A DNA stretch of 64,000 nt from CAIWHR01 sp963734055. Lineage in GTDB: Bacteria; Pseudomonadota; Gammaproteobacteria; Burkholderiales; Casimicrobiaceae. Below the pieces are notes generated by a model. That model saw nothing but the letters and a program-made list of their open reading frames with translations, was not told the DNA's origin and did not search any database. The stretch is from NCBI GenBank assembly GCA_963734055.1, contig CAVTFQ010000007.1:496001-560000 (forward strand), read 5' to 3'. The translations under genes and the position numbers were made by a program. This document shows, piece by piece, positions 50,138-60,046 of this stretch; position 1 is the first letter of the stretch, and every line of letters begins with the position of its first letter.

Positions 50138-51695
50138 GAGTGTCCGCTGCTGCATGTCCAATCTGCGGCGCAGGTTTCGGCGCAGGCTGCGGCTGCGATT
50201 CGAGCTTGGCTTTGGGCTGGGAATCGGCGGCGGGCTTCGGGCTGTCCTTGGGCCCGGTCTTGGACCCAGGCTTGCCTGCGACTGCGGGCGGGCCAGGTTT
50301 GGCTTTTCCCTTGGCTTCGCCAATCGCTCCAATCATGTAGAGCGCGCTCTCCGGGTAGTCTTTGAATTCATCGCGCAGGATTCGCTCACAGCCGTCCAGC
50401 GCGTCCTTGAGGCTGACCAGCCTCCCCCTGAGACCAGTGAACTGCTCGGTCGTGAAAAACGGCTGTGTGAGAAATCGCTCCAACCGCCGGGCGCGGGCGA
50501 CCACGTTGCGATCCTCCGGCGACAATTGCTCGAGGCCGAGCATCGCAATGATGTCCTTGAGTTCTGCATATTGAGCGAGCGTTCGCCGGATTTCCTGTGC
50601 CAAGCCGTAATGCCGTTCGCCGACGATACCGGGTGTGGCCATCTTGGAATTGGATTGGAGCGGGTCGATGGCCGGATAAAGACCCTCGCTCGCCAGCTTG
50701 CGCGAGAGCACGATGGAGGCGGAGAGATGCGAGAACGTATGCACCGCCGCAGGATCGGTGAAATCGTCCGCCGGCACATACACCGCCTGGATGGAGGTGA
50801 TCGCGCCGGTATCGGTGTTGGCAATGCGCTCCTCCAGCCCCGACAACTCGGTGCCCATCGTCGGCTGATAGCCCAGACGCGACGGCATTTGGCCCATCAG
50901 GCCGGACACCTCCATGCCGGCCTGGATGAAACGAAAGATGTTATCGATGAGCAGCAGCACATCGCGGTGTTCGTCGTCCCGGAAGTACTCGGCCATCGTC
51001 AGGGCGGCGTGGCCCACGCGGAACCGGCTGCCTGGCGGCTCGTTCATCTGCCCGAAGACCATCACCATGTTCGGCAACACGTTGGCTGCCTTCATGTCAC
51101 GGTAAAGCTCCTCGCCTTCACGACAACGCTCGCCGATGCCGCAGAAGATGCTAACGCCCTCGTGGTGCCCGATCATGTTGTGGATCATTTCGGTGAGCAG
51201 CACCGTCTTCCCGACGCCCGCGCCGCCGAACAGCCCCGCCTTGCCGCCGCGCTCCAGCGGCACGAGCACGTCGATGACCTTGATGCCCGTTTCAAAGACT
51301 TCAGACTTGGTGGACCGTCGGACCAGCGGCGGCGGGGCCCGATGCACAGAACGCCATTGGACATCGGACAACGCCGCTCCGCGGTCGATGGCGTTGCCAA
51401 ACACGTCGAACATCCGGGAGAGCACCCCTTTGCCCACCGGCGCTTCCAACGGCCCGCCCGTGTCCTCCACTGCCATGCCTCGAGCAAGACCTTGCGTCGG
51501 CGTCAATGCAATCCCGCGCACGTGATGCACGTCACTCTGCGCCAGCACTTCGATGACGATCTGCTTATCCGTTCCGGCGCGCAGCACCGAATAGATGGGC
51601 GGCAAATGTTGATCGAACCTCATATCCACGACGCTGCCGCGCACCGAAACGACCGTGCCAAGGAATTGGCTGTTCTCAGCTTTCTCCCTGAGCAT
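50127..51695 (-). CDS. atpD: N-type ATPase beta subunit with Pro/Lys-rich tail
   Basis: The catalytic subunit has the P-loop GGAGVGKTVLLTEM, the GER..EG catalytic motif (GIGERCREGEELY), VLLLIDNIFRF and the adenine-binding region. The core ends near residue 465 (LYMIGAIGEA), and about 55 more residues of Lys, Pro, Ala and Gln follow (for example GSKTGPKDSPKPAADSQPKA). Most beta subunits have no such tail. The ATG at 51695 is 2 nt after the DUF389 stop. It is the first gene of the N-ATPase set. Confidence 0.95.
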   Translation of the reverse strand: MLREKAENSQFLGTVVSVRGSVVDMRFDQHLPPIYSVLRAGTDKQIVIEVLAQSDVHHVRGIALTPTQGLARGMAVEDTGGPLEAPVGKGVLSRMFDVFGNAIDRGAALSDVQWRSVHRAPPPLVRRSTKSEVFETGIKVIDVLVPLERGGKAGLFGGAGVGKTVLLTEMIHNMIGHHEGVSIFCGIGERCREGEELYRDMKAANVLPNMVMVFGQMNEPPGSRFRVGHAALTMAEYFRDDEHRDVLLLIDNIFRFIQAGMEVSGLMGQMPSRLGYQPTMGTELSGLEERIANTDTGAITSIQAVYVPADDFTDPAAVHTFSHLSASIVLSRKLASEGLYPAIDPLQSNSKMATPGIVGERHYGLAQEIRRTLAQYAELKDIIAMLGLEQLSPEDRNVVARARRLERFLTQPFFTTEQFTGLRGRLVSLKDALDGCERILRDEFKDYPESALYMIGAIGEAKGKAKPGPPAVAGKPGSKTGPKDSPKPAADSQPKAKLESQPQPAPKPAPQIGHAAADTHES

Positions 51696-51697
51696 GT

Positions 51698-52702
51698 TCA
51701 GCCCCTTCGCAACAGCAGGATCATGCCGCCCAATGCTGCCAACAACGCCACCCATAGCAGGATGGCGAGGCGCGCGGCCTTCACGGCGCGATCTTTCTCC
51801 CACCAGATCGCCGGGCGAATGCCCTGTACCAGAAACGTCATCACCCCGGCCAGGTTCACGCAGATCAGGTTCATCATAAACAGCGACAACGCGCCCATCG
51901 CCAACGCCGAATGCCCGCCGCCCAGCAGCAGCCCGAACGTCACCAGCGGCGGCAACAGCGCCACAGCCACCATCACGCCGATCAAGGTCGCCGACACGCC
52001 CGTGGTGAACGCCAGCGCGCCCGCGCAGCCGGACGCCAAGGCCACCGCGACGTCGCCCAATCCAACACCGTTGCGCGACGCCACTTCAGGCGATGCGGGG
52101 TTTACGTGCACCAGTACGCCGATGATCACCGACAACACCATTGCCGTCGCAATCCCGGCCAGTGCCGTCAGGAGCGCATGCCGGAGCAGTGACAGGTCAC
52201 CCAGCGTCGTGCCGAGCGACAACGCCACGTTCGGCCCGAGCAACGGCGCAATCACCATCGCCCCGATGATGATGGCCACGCTGTTGTAATACAGACCGAC
52301 GGCCGCCACGATGGTGGACAACACCACCATCGCCAGAAAGACCCGCGAACACCGCGCGGCATCTTTGATGTCCTCGTACAACTCCTCCCGGCCGATCCGC
52401 TCCGGTGATTCTTCCTCCGGCGCGGGTAGTCCGGGTGCCGCAGCCGGCTCCGGCTCGGCGCGCGGCAATGTGGCTTCGACAGGCAGAATCACCACCCGGT
52501 TGCCGTCCTTGCCAGCGTACTGTTCCTCCAACAAATCGAGTACGACCTCGCTTTGTTCCGCGTCCAACAATATCCGCACCAGCACTTCCCCGTCCTGCAA
52601 TCGGATCTGCCGGTGTTCGAGCACCTTGCGCTCCTTGAGAAGTTCGCGGATTTCCCCGCCATCCTTCTCCTGCAATACCATTTCGATCAAGCGCAGCGCC
52701 AT
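51698..52702 (-). CDS. DUF389 membrane protein
   Basis: The 334-residue protein has an N-terminal cytoplasmic domain (about 1-115) and six or seven helices typical of DUF389 (TIGR00341-type), with VVLSTIVAAVGLYYNSVAII, IGAMVIAPLLGPNVALSLGT and LASGCAGALAFTTGVSATLIG. Its transport or sensing role is unknown. The stop is 2 nt before atpD and its start is 7 nt after the phosphoketolase stop, so it is translated within the same long transcript and may act with the ATPase. Confidence 0.88.
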   Translation of the reverse strand: MALRLIEMVLQEKDGGEIRELLKERKVLEHRQIRLQDGEVLVRILLDAEQSEVVLDLLEEQYAGKDGNRVVILPVEATLPRAEPEPAAAPGLPAPEEESPERIGREELYEDIKDAARCSRVFLAMVVLSTIVAAVGLYYNSVAIIIGAMVIAPLLGPNVALSLGTTLGDLSLLRHALLTALAGIATAMVLSVIIGVLVHVNPASPEVASRNGVGLGDVAVALASGCAGALAFTTGVSATLIGVMVAVALLPPLVTFGLLLGGGHSALAMGALSLFMMNLICVNLAGVMTFLVQGIRPAIWWEKDRAVKAARLAILLWVALLAALGGMILLLRRG

Positions 52703-52709
52703 TCCCGGT

Positions 52710-55076
52710 CTATCCTTGCCATTTCCAGTTGCGAATCTCCGGCATGTCCTGGCCGTGCTTCTCGATGTACTGCTTGTGCTCGATTAGCTTGTCCTTGAGC
52801 TGTTGCTTCAAGTAGATGCCCTTGTCGCCCGTCTGCGGCAGGCGGTCGACGGCGTCCATCACGAGATGGAAACGGTCCAGATCGTTCAGCACCGTCATGT
52901 CAAACGGCGTGGTGATGGTGCCCTCTTCCTTGTAGCCGCGGACGTGGAAGTTGTCGTGGTTGGTGCGGCGGTAGGTCAGGCGGTGGATCAACCACGGGTA
53001 GGCATGGAAGGCGAAGATAACCGGCTTGTCGCTGGTGAAGATCTCATCGAAATCCGTGTCACTCAATCCGTGCGGGTGTTCAGTTGGCGGCTGCAGCTTC
53101 ATGAGGTCGACGACGTTCACGACCCGGATCTTCAGGTCGGGCAGACGCTCGCGCATGATGGAGACGGCGGCGAGCGTCTCCAGCGTGGGCACGTCGCCGC
53201 AACACGCCATGACCACATCAGGTGCAACGGCCTGGTCGTTGCTCGCCCACTGCCAGATGCCGATGCCCTCGGTGCAATGGTCGACGGCGGCGTTCATCGT
53301 CAGCCACTGCGGCGCAGGGTGCTTGCCCGCGATCACGACGTTGACGTAATGGCGGCTGCGTAGGCAGTGGTCCATCACCGACAACAGGCAGTTGGCATCG
53401 GGCGGAAAGTAGACCCGCACGACTTCGGCCTTCTTGTTCACGACGTGGTCGATGAACCCCGGATCCTGGTGCGTGAAGCCGTTGTGGTCCTGGCGCCAGA
53501 CGTGCGAGGCCAGCAGGTAGTTTAACGAGGCGATCTTCCGCCGCCACGGCAGATGCGCCGTAACTTTCAACCATTTGGCGTGCTGGTTGAACATCGAATC
53601 GATGATGTGGATGAACGCCTCATAGCAATTGAACAGTCCATGCCGCCCGGTGAGCAGGTAGCCCTCGAGCCAGCCCTCGCATTGGTGCTCACTGAGCATC
53701 GAGTCCAGTACGCGTCCGGTGGATGCTAGAAATTCATCGTTCGGCAGGGTCGCGGCATCCCACTGGCGTTGGGTCGCTTCAAATAGGGCTTCCAGGCCGT
53801 TGGAGAGCGTCTCGTCGGGACCGAAAACCCGAAAATTCCGTTGCTCGCCATTAAGCATTGCCACATCGCGCAGGAAGCGTCCGAGGACGTGCGTGTCGCC
53901 GATCCCCGGCGCCCCCGGCGAGCGCACGTCGACCGCGTAGTCGCGGAAATCCGGCATCCGCAGGTCACGCAGCAACATGCCGCCGTTGGCGTGCGGATTC
54001 GCGCCCATGCGCCGTTCACCCTTGGGCGCAAGGTCGGCCAGCTCAGGCTTCAGGCGGCCCCGCTCATCGAAGAGTTCCTCCGGCCGGTAGCTCCGCAGCC
54101 AGTCTTCCAGCAACTTGAGGTGTTCTGGATGGGTGGCCGGGTCTGATAGCGGCACCTGGTGCGAACGGAACGTGCCCTCAACCTGCAGCCCATCGACCAC
54201 CTTGGGCCCGGTCCAGCCTTTGGGTGAATTGAGGACGATCATCGGCCAGCGCGGACGCGCGACCTTGCCGTGGACGCGGGCATCCTGCTGGATTTGCTTG
54301 ATCTGCTCCACGGCCGAGTCGAGCGTCGCGGCCATGGCTTCATGCATCAGCGTAGGTTCGTGACCCTCTACAAAGAGGGCCGTCCACCCGTATCCGTAAA
54401 ACAGTTGCTCCAATTCCTCCCGGGTGATGCGCGCCAGTACGGTCGGGTTGGAAATCTTGTAGCCGTTGAGATGCAGGATCGGCAGCACCGCGCCATCGGT
54501 GGCCGGATCGAGAAACTTGTTTGAATGCCACGCCGTGGCCAGTGGCCCGGTTTCCGCTTCACCATCGCCGACGACGCAGGCGACGACGAGATCTGGATTG
54601 TCGAATACTGCCCCGAACGAATGGCTGAGCGAATAGCCCAGCTCGCCGCCCTCATGGATCGAGCCCGGACACTCCGGCGAGGCATGGCTTGGAATTCCTC
54701 CCGGAAACGAAAACTGAGTGAAGAGCTTTCGCAGCCCGGCCTCATCCTGGCTGATGTCGGGATAGATCTCGCTGTAGGTACCCTCAAGGTAGGTATTGCC
54801 GACGACGGCCGGACCGCCGTGCCCGGGGCCGGATACGTAAATCATGTCGAGGTCGTATTTCTTGATGACCCGGTTCAGGTGCACGTAGACGAAGTTCTGG
54901 CCGGGAGTCGTGCCCCAATGTCCCAGCAGCATGGGCTTCACATCTGCGAGCGTCAGCGGGCGCTTCAGCAGCGGATTGTCGTAAAGATATATCTGTCCGA
55001 CCGACAGATAGTTGGCCGCGCGCCAGTAGGCGTCCAACTGGTGGAGCAGGCCCGACGTGAGGGTGTTGACTTTCAT
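52710..55076 (-). CDS. xfp: Xylulose-5-phosphate/fructose-6-phosphate phosphoketolase
   Basis: This 788-residue thiamine-diphosphate enzyme splits xylulose-5-phosphate or fructose-6-phosphate with phosphate to make acetyl phosphate. The sequence shows the family landmarks ISVSGPGHGG-like YVSGPGHGGPAVVGNTYLEG, FSFPGGIPSHASPECPGSIH and VVGDGEAETGPLATAWHSNK (the ThDP site). The length matches the family. Acetyl phosphate is used by the pta and ackA products encoded upstream, and substrate could come from the glycogen branch. Confidence 0.96.
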   Translation of the reverse strand: MKVNTLTSGLLHQLDAYWRAANYLSVGQIYLYDNPLLKRPLTLADVKPMLLGHWGTTPGQNFVYVHLNRVIKKYDLDMIYVSGPGHGGPAVVGNTYLEGTYSEIYPDISQDEAGLRKLFTQFSFPGGIPSHASPECPGSIHEGGELGYSLSHSFGAVFDNPDLVVACVVGDGEAETGPLATAWHSNKFLDPATDGAVLPILHLNGYKISNPTVLARITREELEQLFYGYGWTALFVEGHEPTLMHEAMAATLDSAVEQIKQIQQDARVHGKVARPRWPMIVLNSPKGWTGPKVVDGLQVEGTFRSHQVPLSDPATHPEHLKLLEDWLRSYRPEELFDERGRLKPELADLAPKGERRMGANPHANGGMLLRDLRMPDFRDYAVDVRSPGAPGIGDTHVLGRFLRDVAMLNGEQRNFRVFGPDETLSNGLEALFEATQRQWDAATLPNDEFLASTGRVLDSMLSEHQCEGWLEGYLLTGRHGLFNCYEAFIHIIDSMFNQHAKWLKVTAHLPWRRKIASLNYLLASHVWRQDHNGFTHQDPGFIDHVVNKKAEVVRVYFPPDANCLLSVMDHCLRSRHYVNVVIAGKHPAPQWLTMNAAVDHCTEGIGIWQWASNDQAVAPDVVMACCGDVPTLETLAAVSIMRERLPDLKIRVVNVVDLMKLQPPTEHPHGLSDTDFDEIFTSDKPVIFAFHAYPWLIHRLTYRRTNHDNFHVRGYKEEGTITTPFDMTVLNDLDRFHLVMDAVDRLPQTGDKGIYLKQQLKDKLIEHKQYIEKHGQDMPEIRNWKWQG

Positions 55077-55177
55077 GGTTTAGGCTTCCGGCATTGAGGC
55101 GAGATTGAGGACGCGGATGACGCACCTCGAGATGATCGCGGTCGCTTCCTTCATCGTCTTTTCTCCCATCGATCGGA

Positions 55178-57724
55178 TCATCGCTGCCACAGGATTCTCG
55201 CGTCTTCCATTGGAATCGCAACGCCGTCACGGTGCGGGATCGCTCGCGCCGTATAGTCTGCTGCCGGGCGGGCCGCCGGTACCGCCGCGCTGTAGACGTA
55301 GCCGCCCGTGGCGCCGGACATTTGGCGAACGTACTTCATCTGCTGCCGGATGGGAGCGGTGCCGACGAGGCCGTCGGCGTAAAGCTCCACCCTTATGTCC
55401 CTGGGGTCAAGGTCATCGAGATATACCTGCAATTGGAATACATGCTGCTCGCCGTTGGACTCCACCTTCACTTCGCCGAAATGCAGCGCAGCCCATTTTT
55501 GATCCAGCGCGTGCCGCCAATTGACCAGATCTACGCCGAGGTTGCCTCTGTCGACAGCTCGCTCGAGGTAGGCTGAGGCCGCCGGGAGGTAGTGCTGCTC
55601 CGTGTATTCGCACACCGCGCGGTTGGTGGAAAAACGCGGCGTCAGGCGCGCCATGCTTTCGCGCATCCGGGATACCCACGCGCTGGGGATGCCTTGCTCG
55701 TCGCGGGTATAGAACTCGGGGATCACCTCTCGTTCGAGCAGTTCGTAGAGGGCTTCAGCTTCGATGGCGTCCCAGGCGGGATCGTCATCGTGTTCCTGTC
55801 CATCGCCCAACGCCCACCCTACTTCCGGCGTGTAGGCTTCCGCCCACCAGCCGTCCAATTCAGATAGATTGATGCCGCCATTGACTAGTACTTTCATGCC
55901 GCTCGTTCCACACGCTTCCCAGGGGCGGCGCGGCGTGTTCAGCCAGACATCCACACCCTGCACCAAGTGCTCCGTCAGCAGCATGTCGTAGTCACTGAGG
56001 AATATGGCGTGGGGGCGGGTCTCGGGCTGGCGAACGAAGCGTATCCATTCCTGAATCAGCGCTTGACCTGCCTCGTCCGCCGGGTGGGCCTTGCCCGCAA
56101 TGATGACCTGCACCGGGCGTTCGGGATTGGTCAACAGGCGAAGCAGCCGCTCCGGCTCATGCAGCAGCAGGTTCGGTCTCTTGTAAGTCGCGAAGCGCCG
56201 TGCAAAGCCGAGCGTCAACACGTTGGGATCAAACAGGCGCTTCGCTGCGTCAACCGCCTCGGCCGACGCGCCGGAAGCCGCCAGTTCCCTGGACAATCTT
56301 TCGCGAGCGTATCCAACGAGAGACTCACGGGCCGCGGTGCGGAGCCGCCAGAGACTGGTGTCGGAAATACAGCGAATGTCCTGCTCCAAGGTCTGCGCTG
56401 TTCCCAGCCAGCGGCTCTTTCCGCAGGCTTCGGTCCAAAGATTGTCGGCTTCCACCGAGTCCCAGGTTGGCATATGGACTCCGTTGGTCACGTGCCCGAC
56501 CGGGATTTCGTCCTCCGGCCAGTGCGGAAAGAGCGGCAGAAGGAGGTGCCGGCTCACCTTCCCGTGCAAGCGACTCACCCCATTGACCGCCCCGCTTCCG
56601 CGAATCGCAAGATAGGCCATATTGAAAGGTTCCGACGAGTCGTTCGGATTCTCGCGGCCGAGGGCCAGCAATTCGTCGCGGGTTATGCCTAGCTGCGTCC
56701 GTGCATAACCCGCGAGGTATTGCTCGATAAGCGACGGCGCGAAACGATCGAGGCCGGCAGCCACCGCCGTGTGGGTGGTGAAAAGGTTGCCGGCCCTGGT
56801 GACGGCCAACGCGACCTCGAAGGTCCGGCCGGTTTCCTCCATGAAGCATCGGGCGCGCTCCAGCACCGCGAAGGCGGCATGCCCTTCATTCAAGTGGCAG
56901 ACTTCCGGCTTGATGCCGAGCGCCGTGAGCAATCGCCATCCGCCAATCCCGAGCAGCATTTCCTGTTTGAGGCGCAACTCGGGGCCACCTCCGTAGAGCT
57001 CACTGGTAATGCCTCGATGCGCGGGGTAATTCGCTGCGTCATTGCTGTCCAGCAGGTAAAGCTTCACTCTGCCGACCTGGACCTGCCATGCACGCAGCCA
57101 GACCGAGTAACCGGGTAACGCGATCTCCAACCGCAACCACTCGCCGTTAGGTTGGCGCAAAGGCGTGATCGGCAACTGTCCAGGGTCGTTATACGGGAAG
57201 AGAGCCTGTTGCGCTCCGTCCTTGTCGATCACCTGCCTAAAATAGCCTTGTTGATAGAGCAGCCCCACGCCGACGACGGGAACGCCCAAATCGCTGGCGC
57301 CCTTGAGTTGATCGCCGGCCACATTGCCCAGACCGCCAGAGTAAATGGGCAACGCTTCGCTCAACATGAATTCCATGCTGAAATACGCCACGCAGCTCAG
57401 CGGAGATTGCGGGTAGGTTTGCTGGAACCACGCGGGCGCCTCCGCAGCATTCCGTCTGGCTTGCACAAGATCGTCAACGTTCTTGCGGAAAACGGGATCG
57501 CTCAATTCACGCCGGAGTTCTTCCCGCGAGACCGTTTGGAGGACGACCCAGGGGCTGTGCGTGAGCTCCCACAGAACTGGGTCCAACTGCCGCCACACCT
57601 GGTCGGTGGCATGATTCCACGACGAACGCATATCCAGGGCAAGCTCGGCCAGGCAATCGAATCCCTCTACGTCCCTGGACAGAAGACGCACCTTCGGGTG
57701 ACTGACCCGTGCCTGTTCGCTCAT
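55178..57724 (-). CDS. glgP: Glycogen/alpha-glucan phosphorylase
   Basis: This 848-residue pyridoxal-phosphate enzyme releases glucose-1-phosphate from glycogen. It belongs to the shorter, DUF3417-containing group common outside enterobacteria. Visible are FSMEFMLSEALPIYSGGLG, HLNEGHAAFAVLER, FARRFATYKRPNLLL and the PLP site EACGTSGMKVLVNGG. The ATG at 57724 overlaps the pgm stop by 4 nt. A 101-nt gap separates its end from xfp. Confidence 0.95.
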   Translation of the reverse strand: MSEQARVSHPKVRLLSRDVEGFDCLAELALDMRSSWNHATDQVWRQLDPVLWELTHSPWVVLQTVSREELRRELSDPVFRKNVDDLVQARRNAAEAPAWFQQTYPQSPLSCVAYFSMEFMLSEALPIYSGGLGNVAGDQLKGASDLGVPVVGVGLLYQQGYFRQVIDKDGAQQALFPYNDPGQLPITPLRQPNGEWLRLEIALPGYSVWLRAWQVQVGRVKLYLLDSNDAANYPAHRGITSELYGGGPELRLKQEMLLGIGGWRLLTALGIKPEVCHLNEGHAAFAVLERARCFMEETGRTFEVALAVTRAGNLFTTHTAVAAGLDRFAPSLIEQYLAGYARTQLGITRDELLALGRENPNDSSEPFNMAYLAIRGSGAVNGVSRLHGKVSRHLLLPLFPHWPEDEIPVGHVTNGVHMPTWDSVEADNLWTEACGKSRWLGTAQTLEQDIRCISDTSLWRLRTAARESLVGYARERLSRELAASGASAEAVDAAKRLFDPNVLTLGFARRFATYKRPNLLLHEPERLLRLLTNPERPVQVIIAGKAHPADEAGQALIQEWIRFVRQPETRPHAIFLSDYDMLLTEHLVQGVDVWLNTPRRPWEACGTSGMKVLVNGGINLSELDGWWAEAYTPEVGWALGDGQEHDDDPAWDAIEAEALYELLEREVIPEFYTRDEQGIPSAWVSRMRESMARLTPRFSTNRAVCEYTEQHYLPAASAYLERAVDRGNLGVDLVNWRHALDQKWAALHFGEVKVESNGEQHVFQLQVYLDDLDPRDIRVELYADGLVGTAPIRQQMKYVRQMSGATGGYVYSAAVPAARPAADYTARAIPHRDGVAIPMEDARILWQR

Positions 57725-59439
57725 GGCCTCTCGTTCAAATCTGCTCGGGGCGCCATGCCTGGCTGCTGCCCGGGCGCCGCCAGCGCGGCATCGACGATGG
57801 CCTGCGCTTCCGCAAGGATGCGGCGCAGATGATCCGCCCCACGAAAACTCTCGGCATATATCTTGTAGATGTCCTCGGTGCCGGACGGACGCGCCGCAAA
57901 CCATCCACTCCGAGTAATCACCTTCAACCCGCCGATGGGTGCGCCGTTGCCAGGAGCCCGGGTGAGGATGTTCTCAACCTTTTCACCAGCCAGCTCCGAA
58001 GACGGTATCTGCTGTGGCGAGAGCAGCACCAGCATCTGTTTCTGCTCCGGGGTAGCGGGTGCCTCGACACGATCGTAAGCAGGATCGCCAAACTCGCGCG
58101 CAAGCTCACGGTAGATTTCGCCCGGATCACGGCCCATGCGCGCGGTGATCTCCGCCGAAAGCAAGGCCGGGACAATGCCGTCCTTATCTGTCGTCCAGAC
58201 GCCGCCATCTCGGCGGACAAAAGTTGCGCCCGCACTCTCTTCCCCGCCAAAGCCAAGCGAGCCGTCGAGCAAGCCATTCACAAACCACTTGAAGCCGACC
58301 GGCACTTCGTAGAGCTTCCGGCCGAGCTTCGCCGTGACGTGATCGATCATCTGGCTGCTTACCACCGTTTTGCCGACGGCTGCATCCTCGCTCCACTTGG
58401 GTCGATGCTGAAGGAGGTAGAAAATGGCGACCGAAAGATAATGGTTGGGGGGCAGCAATCCGGCGTTCCTGGTGACGATCCCGTGCCGATCATGATCGGT
58501 ATCGCAGGCGAAGGCGATATCGAAGCGATCCTTGAGGTCGACCAAGCTCTGCATCGCGTAGGGCGAGGACGGATCCATGCGAATCTGACCGTCCCAATCA
58601 ACCGTCATGAACCGAAAAGTCGGATCGACGACTTCCTCCACCACCGTGAGATTCAAGCCGTAGCGCTCAACAATCGGACCCCAATAGCGAACTCCGGCGC
58701 CACCAAACGGATCCACGCCCATGTGGATTTTCGCACCGCGAATCGCTTCTACGTCGATCACCTGGTCGAGATCCTTCACGTAAGCGTTGAGATAGTCGTA
58801 GCGATGCGTCGTGGAGGCGCGCAGAGCCTGCTGGTGCGGGACTCTTTTCACGCCTTTGAGCCCATTTTTCAGAAAGTCATTTGCCTTGGCTTCGATCCAG
58901 ACTGTGACGCCGGTCTCCGCCGGCCCGCCGTTGGGCGGGTTGTACTTGAATCCGCCGCTATCGGGCGGATTGTGCGAAGGCGTGATGACAATGCCGTCGG
59001 CCAGCCCGGTGTCGCGGCCGCGGTTATACGCGAGTATCGCGTGAGAAATCGCGGGCGTCGGTGTGTATTCGTCCTGGTCCGCGAGCATGACCTCCACACC
59101 GTTGGCCGCCAGCACTTCGAGCGCGCTGGCACAAGCCGGCACAGACAGCGCGTGCGTGTCAATGCCAAGGAACAGCGGGCCGCCTATGCACTGCCACTTG
59201 CGGTAATCGCAAATGGCCTGGCTGATGGCCAGAACATGCCATTGGTTGAAAGTGTTTGCAAAGGCGCAGCCACGATGCCCCGAGGTGCCGAATGCAACCC
59301 GCTGCTCGTGCACCGAAAAATCGGGCCTGCCCGTGTAGTAGGCCGTAACAAGTTTGGGCACGTCGACCAGCATGGCCAACGAGGCCGCCTTGCCTGCCAG
59401 CGGACTGACTCTTGCAGGCGCATCTTTCGCGTTGCTCAT
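57721..59439 (-). CDS. pgm: Phosphoglucomutase (alpha-D-glucose phosphate-specific)
   Basis: The enzyme interconverts glucose-1-phosphate and glucose-6-phosphate, so it carries on from glucan phosphorylase. The 572-residue sequence has VAFGTSGHRGCAF, the phosphoserine loop TPSHNP, the metal loop DTDHDRHG, and SGWFAARPSGTEDIYKIYAES near the end. The ATG at 59439 overlaps the stop of the transaldolase pseudogene by 4 nt. Confidence 0.95.
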   Translation of the reverse strand: MSNAKDAPARVSPLAGKAASLAMLVDVPKLVTAYYTGRPDFSVHEQRVAFGTSGHRGCAFANTFNQWHVLAISQAICDYRKWQCIGGPLFLGIDTHALSVPACASALEVLAANGVEVMLADQDEYTPTPAISHAILAYNRGRDTGLADGIVITPSHNPPDSGGFKYNPPNGGPAETGVTVWIEAKANDFLKNGLKGVKRVPHQQALRASTTHRYDYLNAYVKDLDQVIDVEAIRGAKIHMGVDPFGGAGVRYWGPIVERYGLNLTVVEEVVDPTFRFMTVDWDGQIRMDPSSPYAMQSLVDLKDRFDIAFACDTDHDRHGIVTRNAGLLPPNHYLSVAIFYLLQHRPKWSEDAAVGKTVVSSQMIDHVTAKLGRKLYEVPVGFKWFVNGLLDGSLGFGGEESAGATFVRRDGGVWTTDKDGIVPALLSAEITARMGRDPGEIYRELAREFGDPAYDRVEAPATPEQKQMLVLLSPQQIPSSELAGEKVENILTRAPGNGAPIGGLKVITRSGWFAARPSGTEDIYKIYAESFRGADHLRRILAEAQAIVDAALAAPGQQPGMAPRADLNERP

Positions 59440-60046
59440 GCCCGCTTGGACCTTGTCAGCACTACGCTTCTTGAGGCGATGAGGCGCATCAGAGCACTCC
59501 ATGACTTGGCGAACGCCGAGGCGCCTTCACGCTGGAGGCGGGCGGCAAGCGCTTCGTCGTCGATACCCTCGCGGGTAAGTTCGGCGAGCACCCTTCGGCA
59601 TCGCCACCGTCGAATCGCATGGCGTCCTTCACTTTCCGATGGTCGGCGAACGCAAGCAGTGCCGCTTCGGGCATGCTGTTGATCGTATCCGGAGCCGCCA
59701 GCGCTTCGACATAAAGAACGTCTCGGGCTGCAGGAGCCTTGATCCCAGTGCTGGCCCGCGGCAAGCGTTGCGGCGCGGCGCCGGAGGCGGCTAGTGGCCT
59801 GTAACGGGGGATTCGATAGTGTCCGGCTTGCTCTTCGCGCCGATTGCTTCGTTGCCCTTGCTCGCAAGGGACTCGACCATTGCTTCGCAACGGCGCCTTG
59901 CACTCGGCGCGAAGAGCGGCGCCATAGCACATCCGTTCACTACCGCTTCCCCCGTTACAGGCCACTAGTTTCTGCCAACGCGGCGAGGCCAGCAGGTCTC
60001 GGTAGGCTTTGCAGGTCCGCATGGCGATGCCAATGCCCAGACGGTT
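59436..60046 (-). pseudogene. tal: Transaldolase remnant, split by a MITE and frameshifted
   Basis: Three pieces of a transaldolase C-terminal part are visible. NRLGIGIAMRTCKAYRDLLAS, SPRWQKL lies at about 60046-59969, before the MITE. Across the element it continues as AASGAAPQRL, ASTGIKAPAARDVLYVEAL and MPEAALLAFADH. A frameshift near 59600 then leads to VLAELTREGIDDEALAARLQ and FAKSWSALMRLIAS, ending at TGA 59436-59438, which overlaps the pgm ATG. The N-terminal half or more is missing. It would have linked sugar phosphates to the phosphoketolase branch. Confidence 0.9.
59795..59964. mobile_element. MITE-like element of 170 bp with CTAG target duplication
   Basis: Perfect 16-bp terminal repeats, TGGCCTGTAACGGGGG (59795-59810) and its reverse complement (59949-59964), are followed inwards by imperfect matches and by a second inverted pair (GCTCTTCGCGCCGA/TCGGCGCGAAGAGC). 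CTAG flanks both ends (59791-59794, 59965-59968), and removing the element with one CTAG restores the transaldolase reading QKLAASG. It encodes no protein. The 4-bp CTAG duplication is like that of IS5-group transposases. Confidence 0.85.

Noticed and set aside
50076..52289. Plus-strand open frame of over 700 codons opposite atpD and DUF389
   Set aside because: No domain, His/Arg-rich, and the minus strand carries a complete ATPase beta subunit.
57709..59682. Plus-strand open frame opposite phosphoglucomutase
   Set aside because: The opposite strand encodes an obvious Pgm with all motifs; this frame has none.
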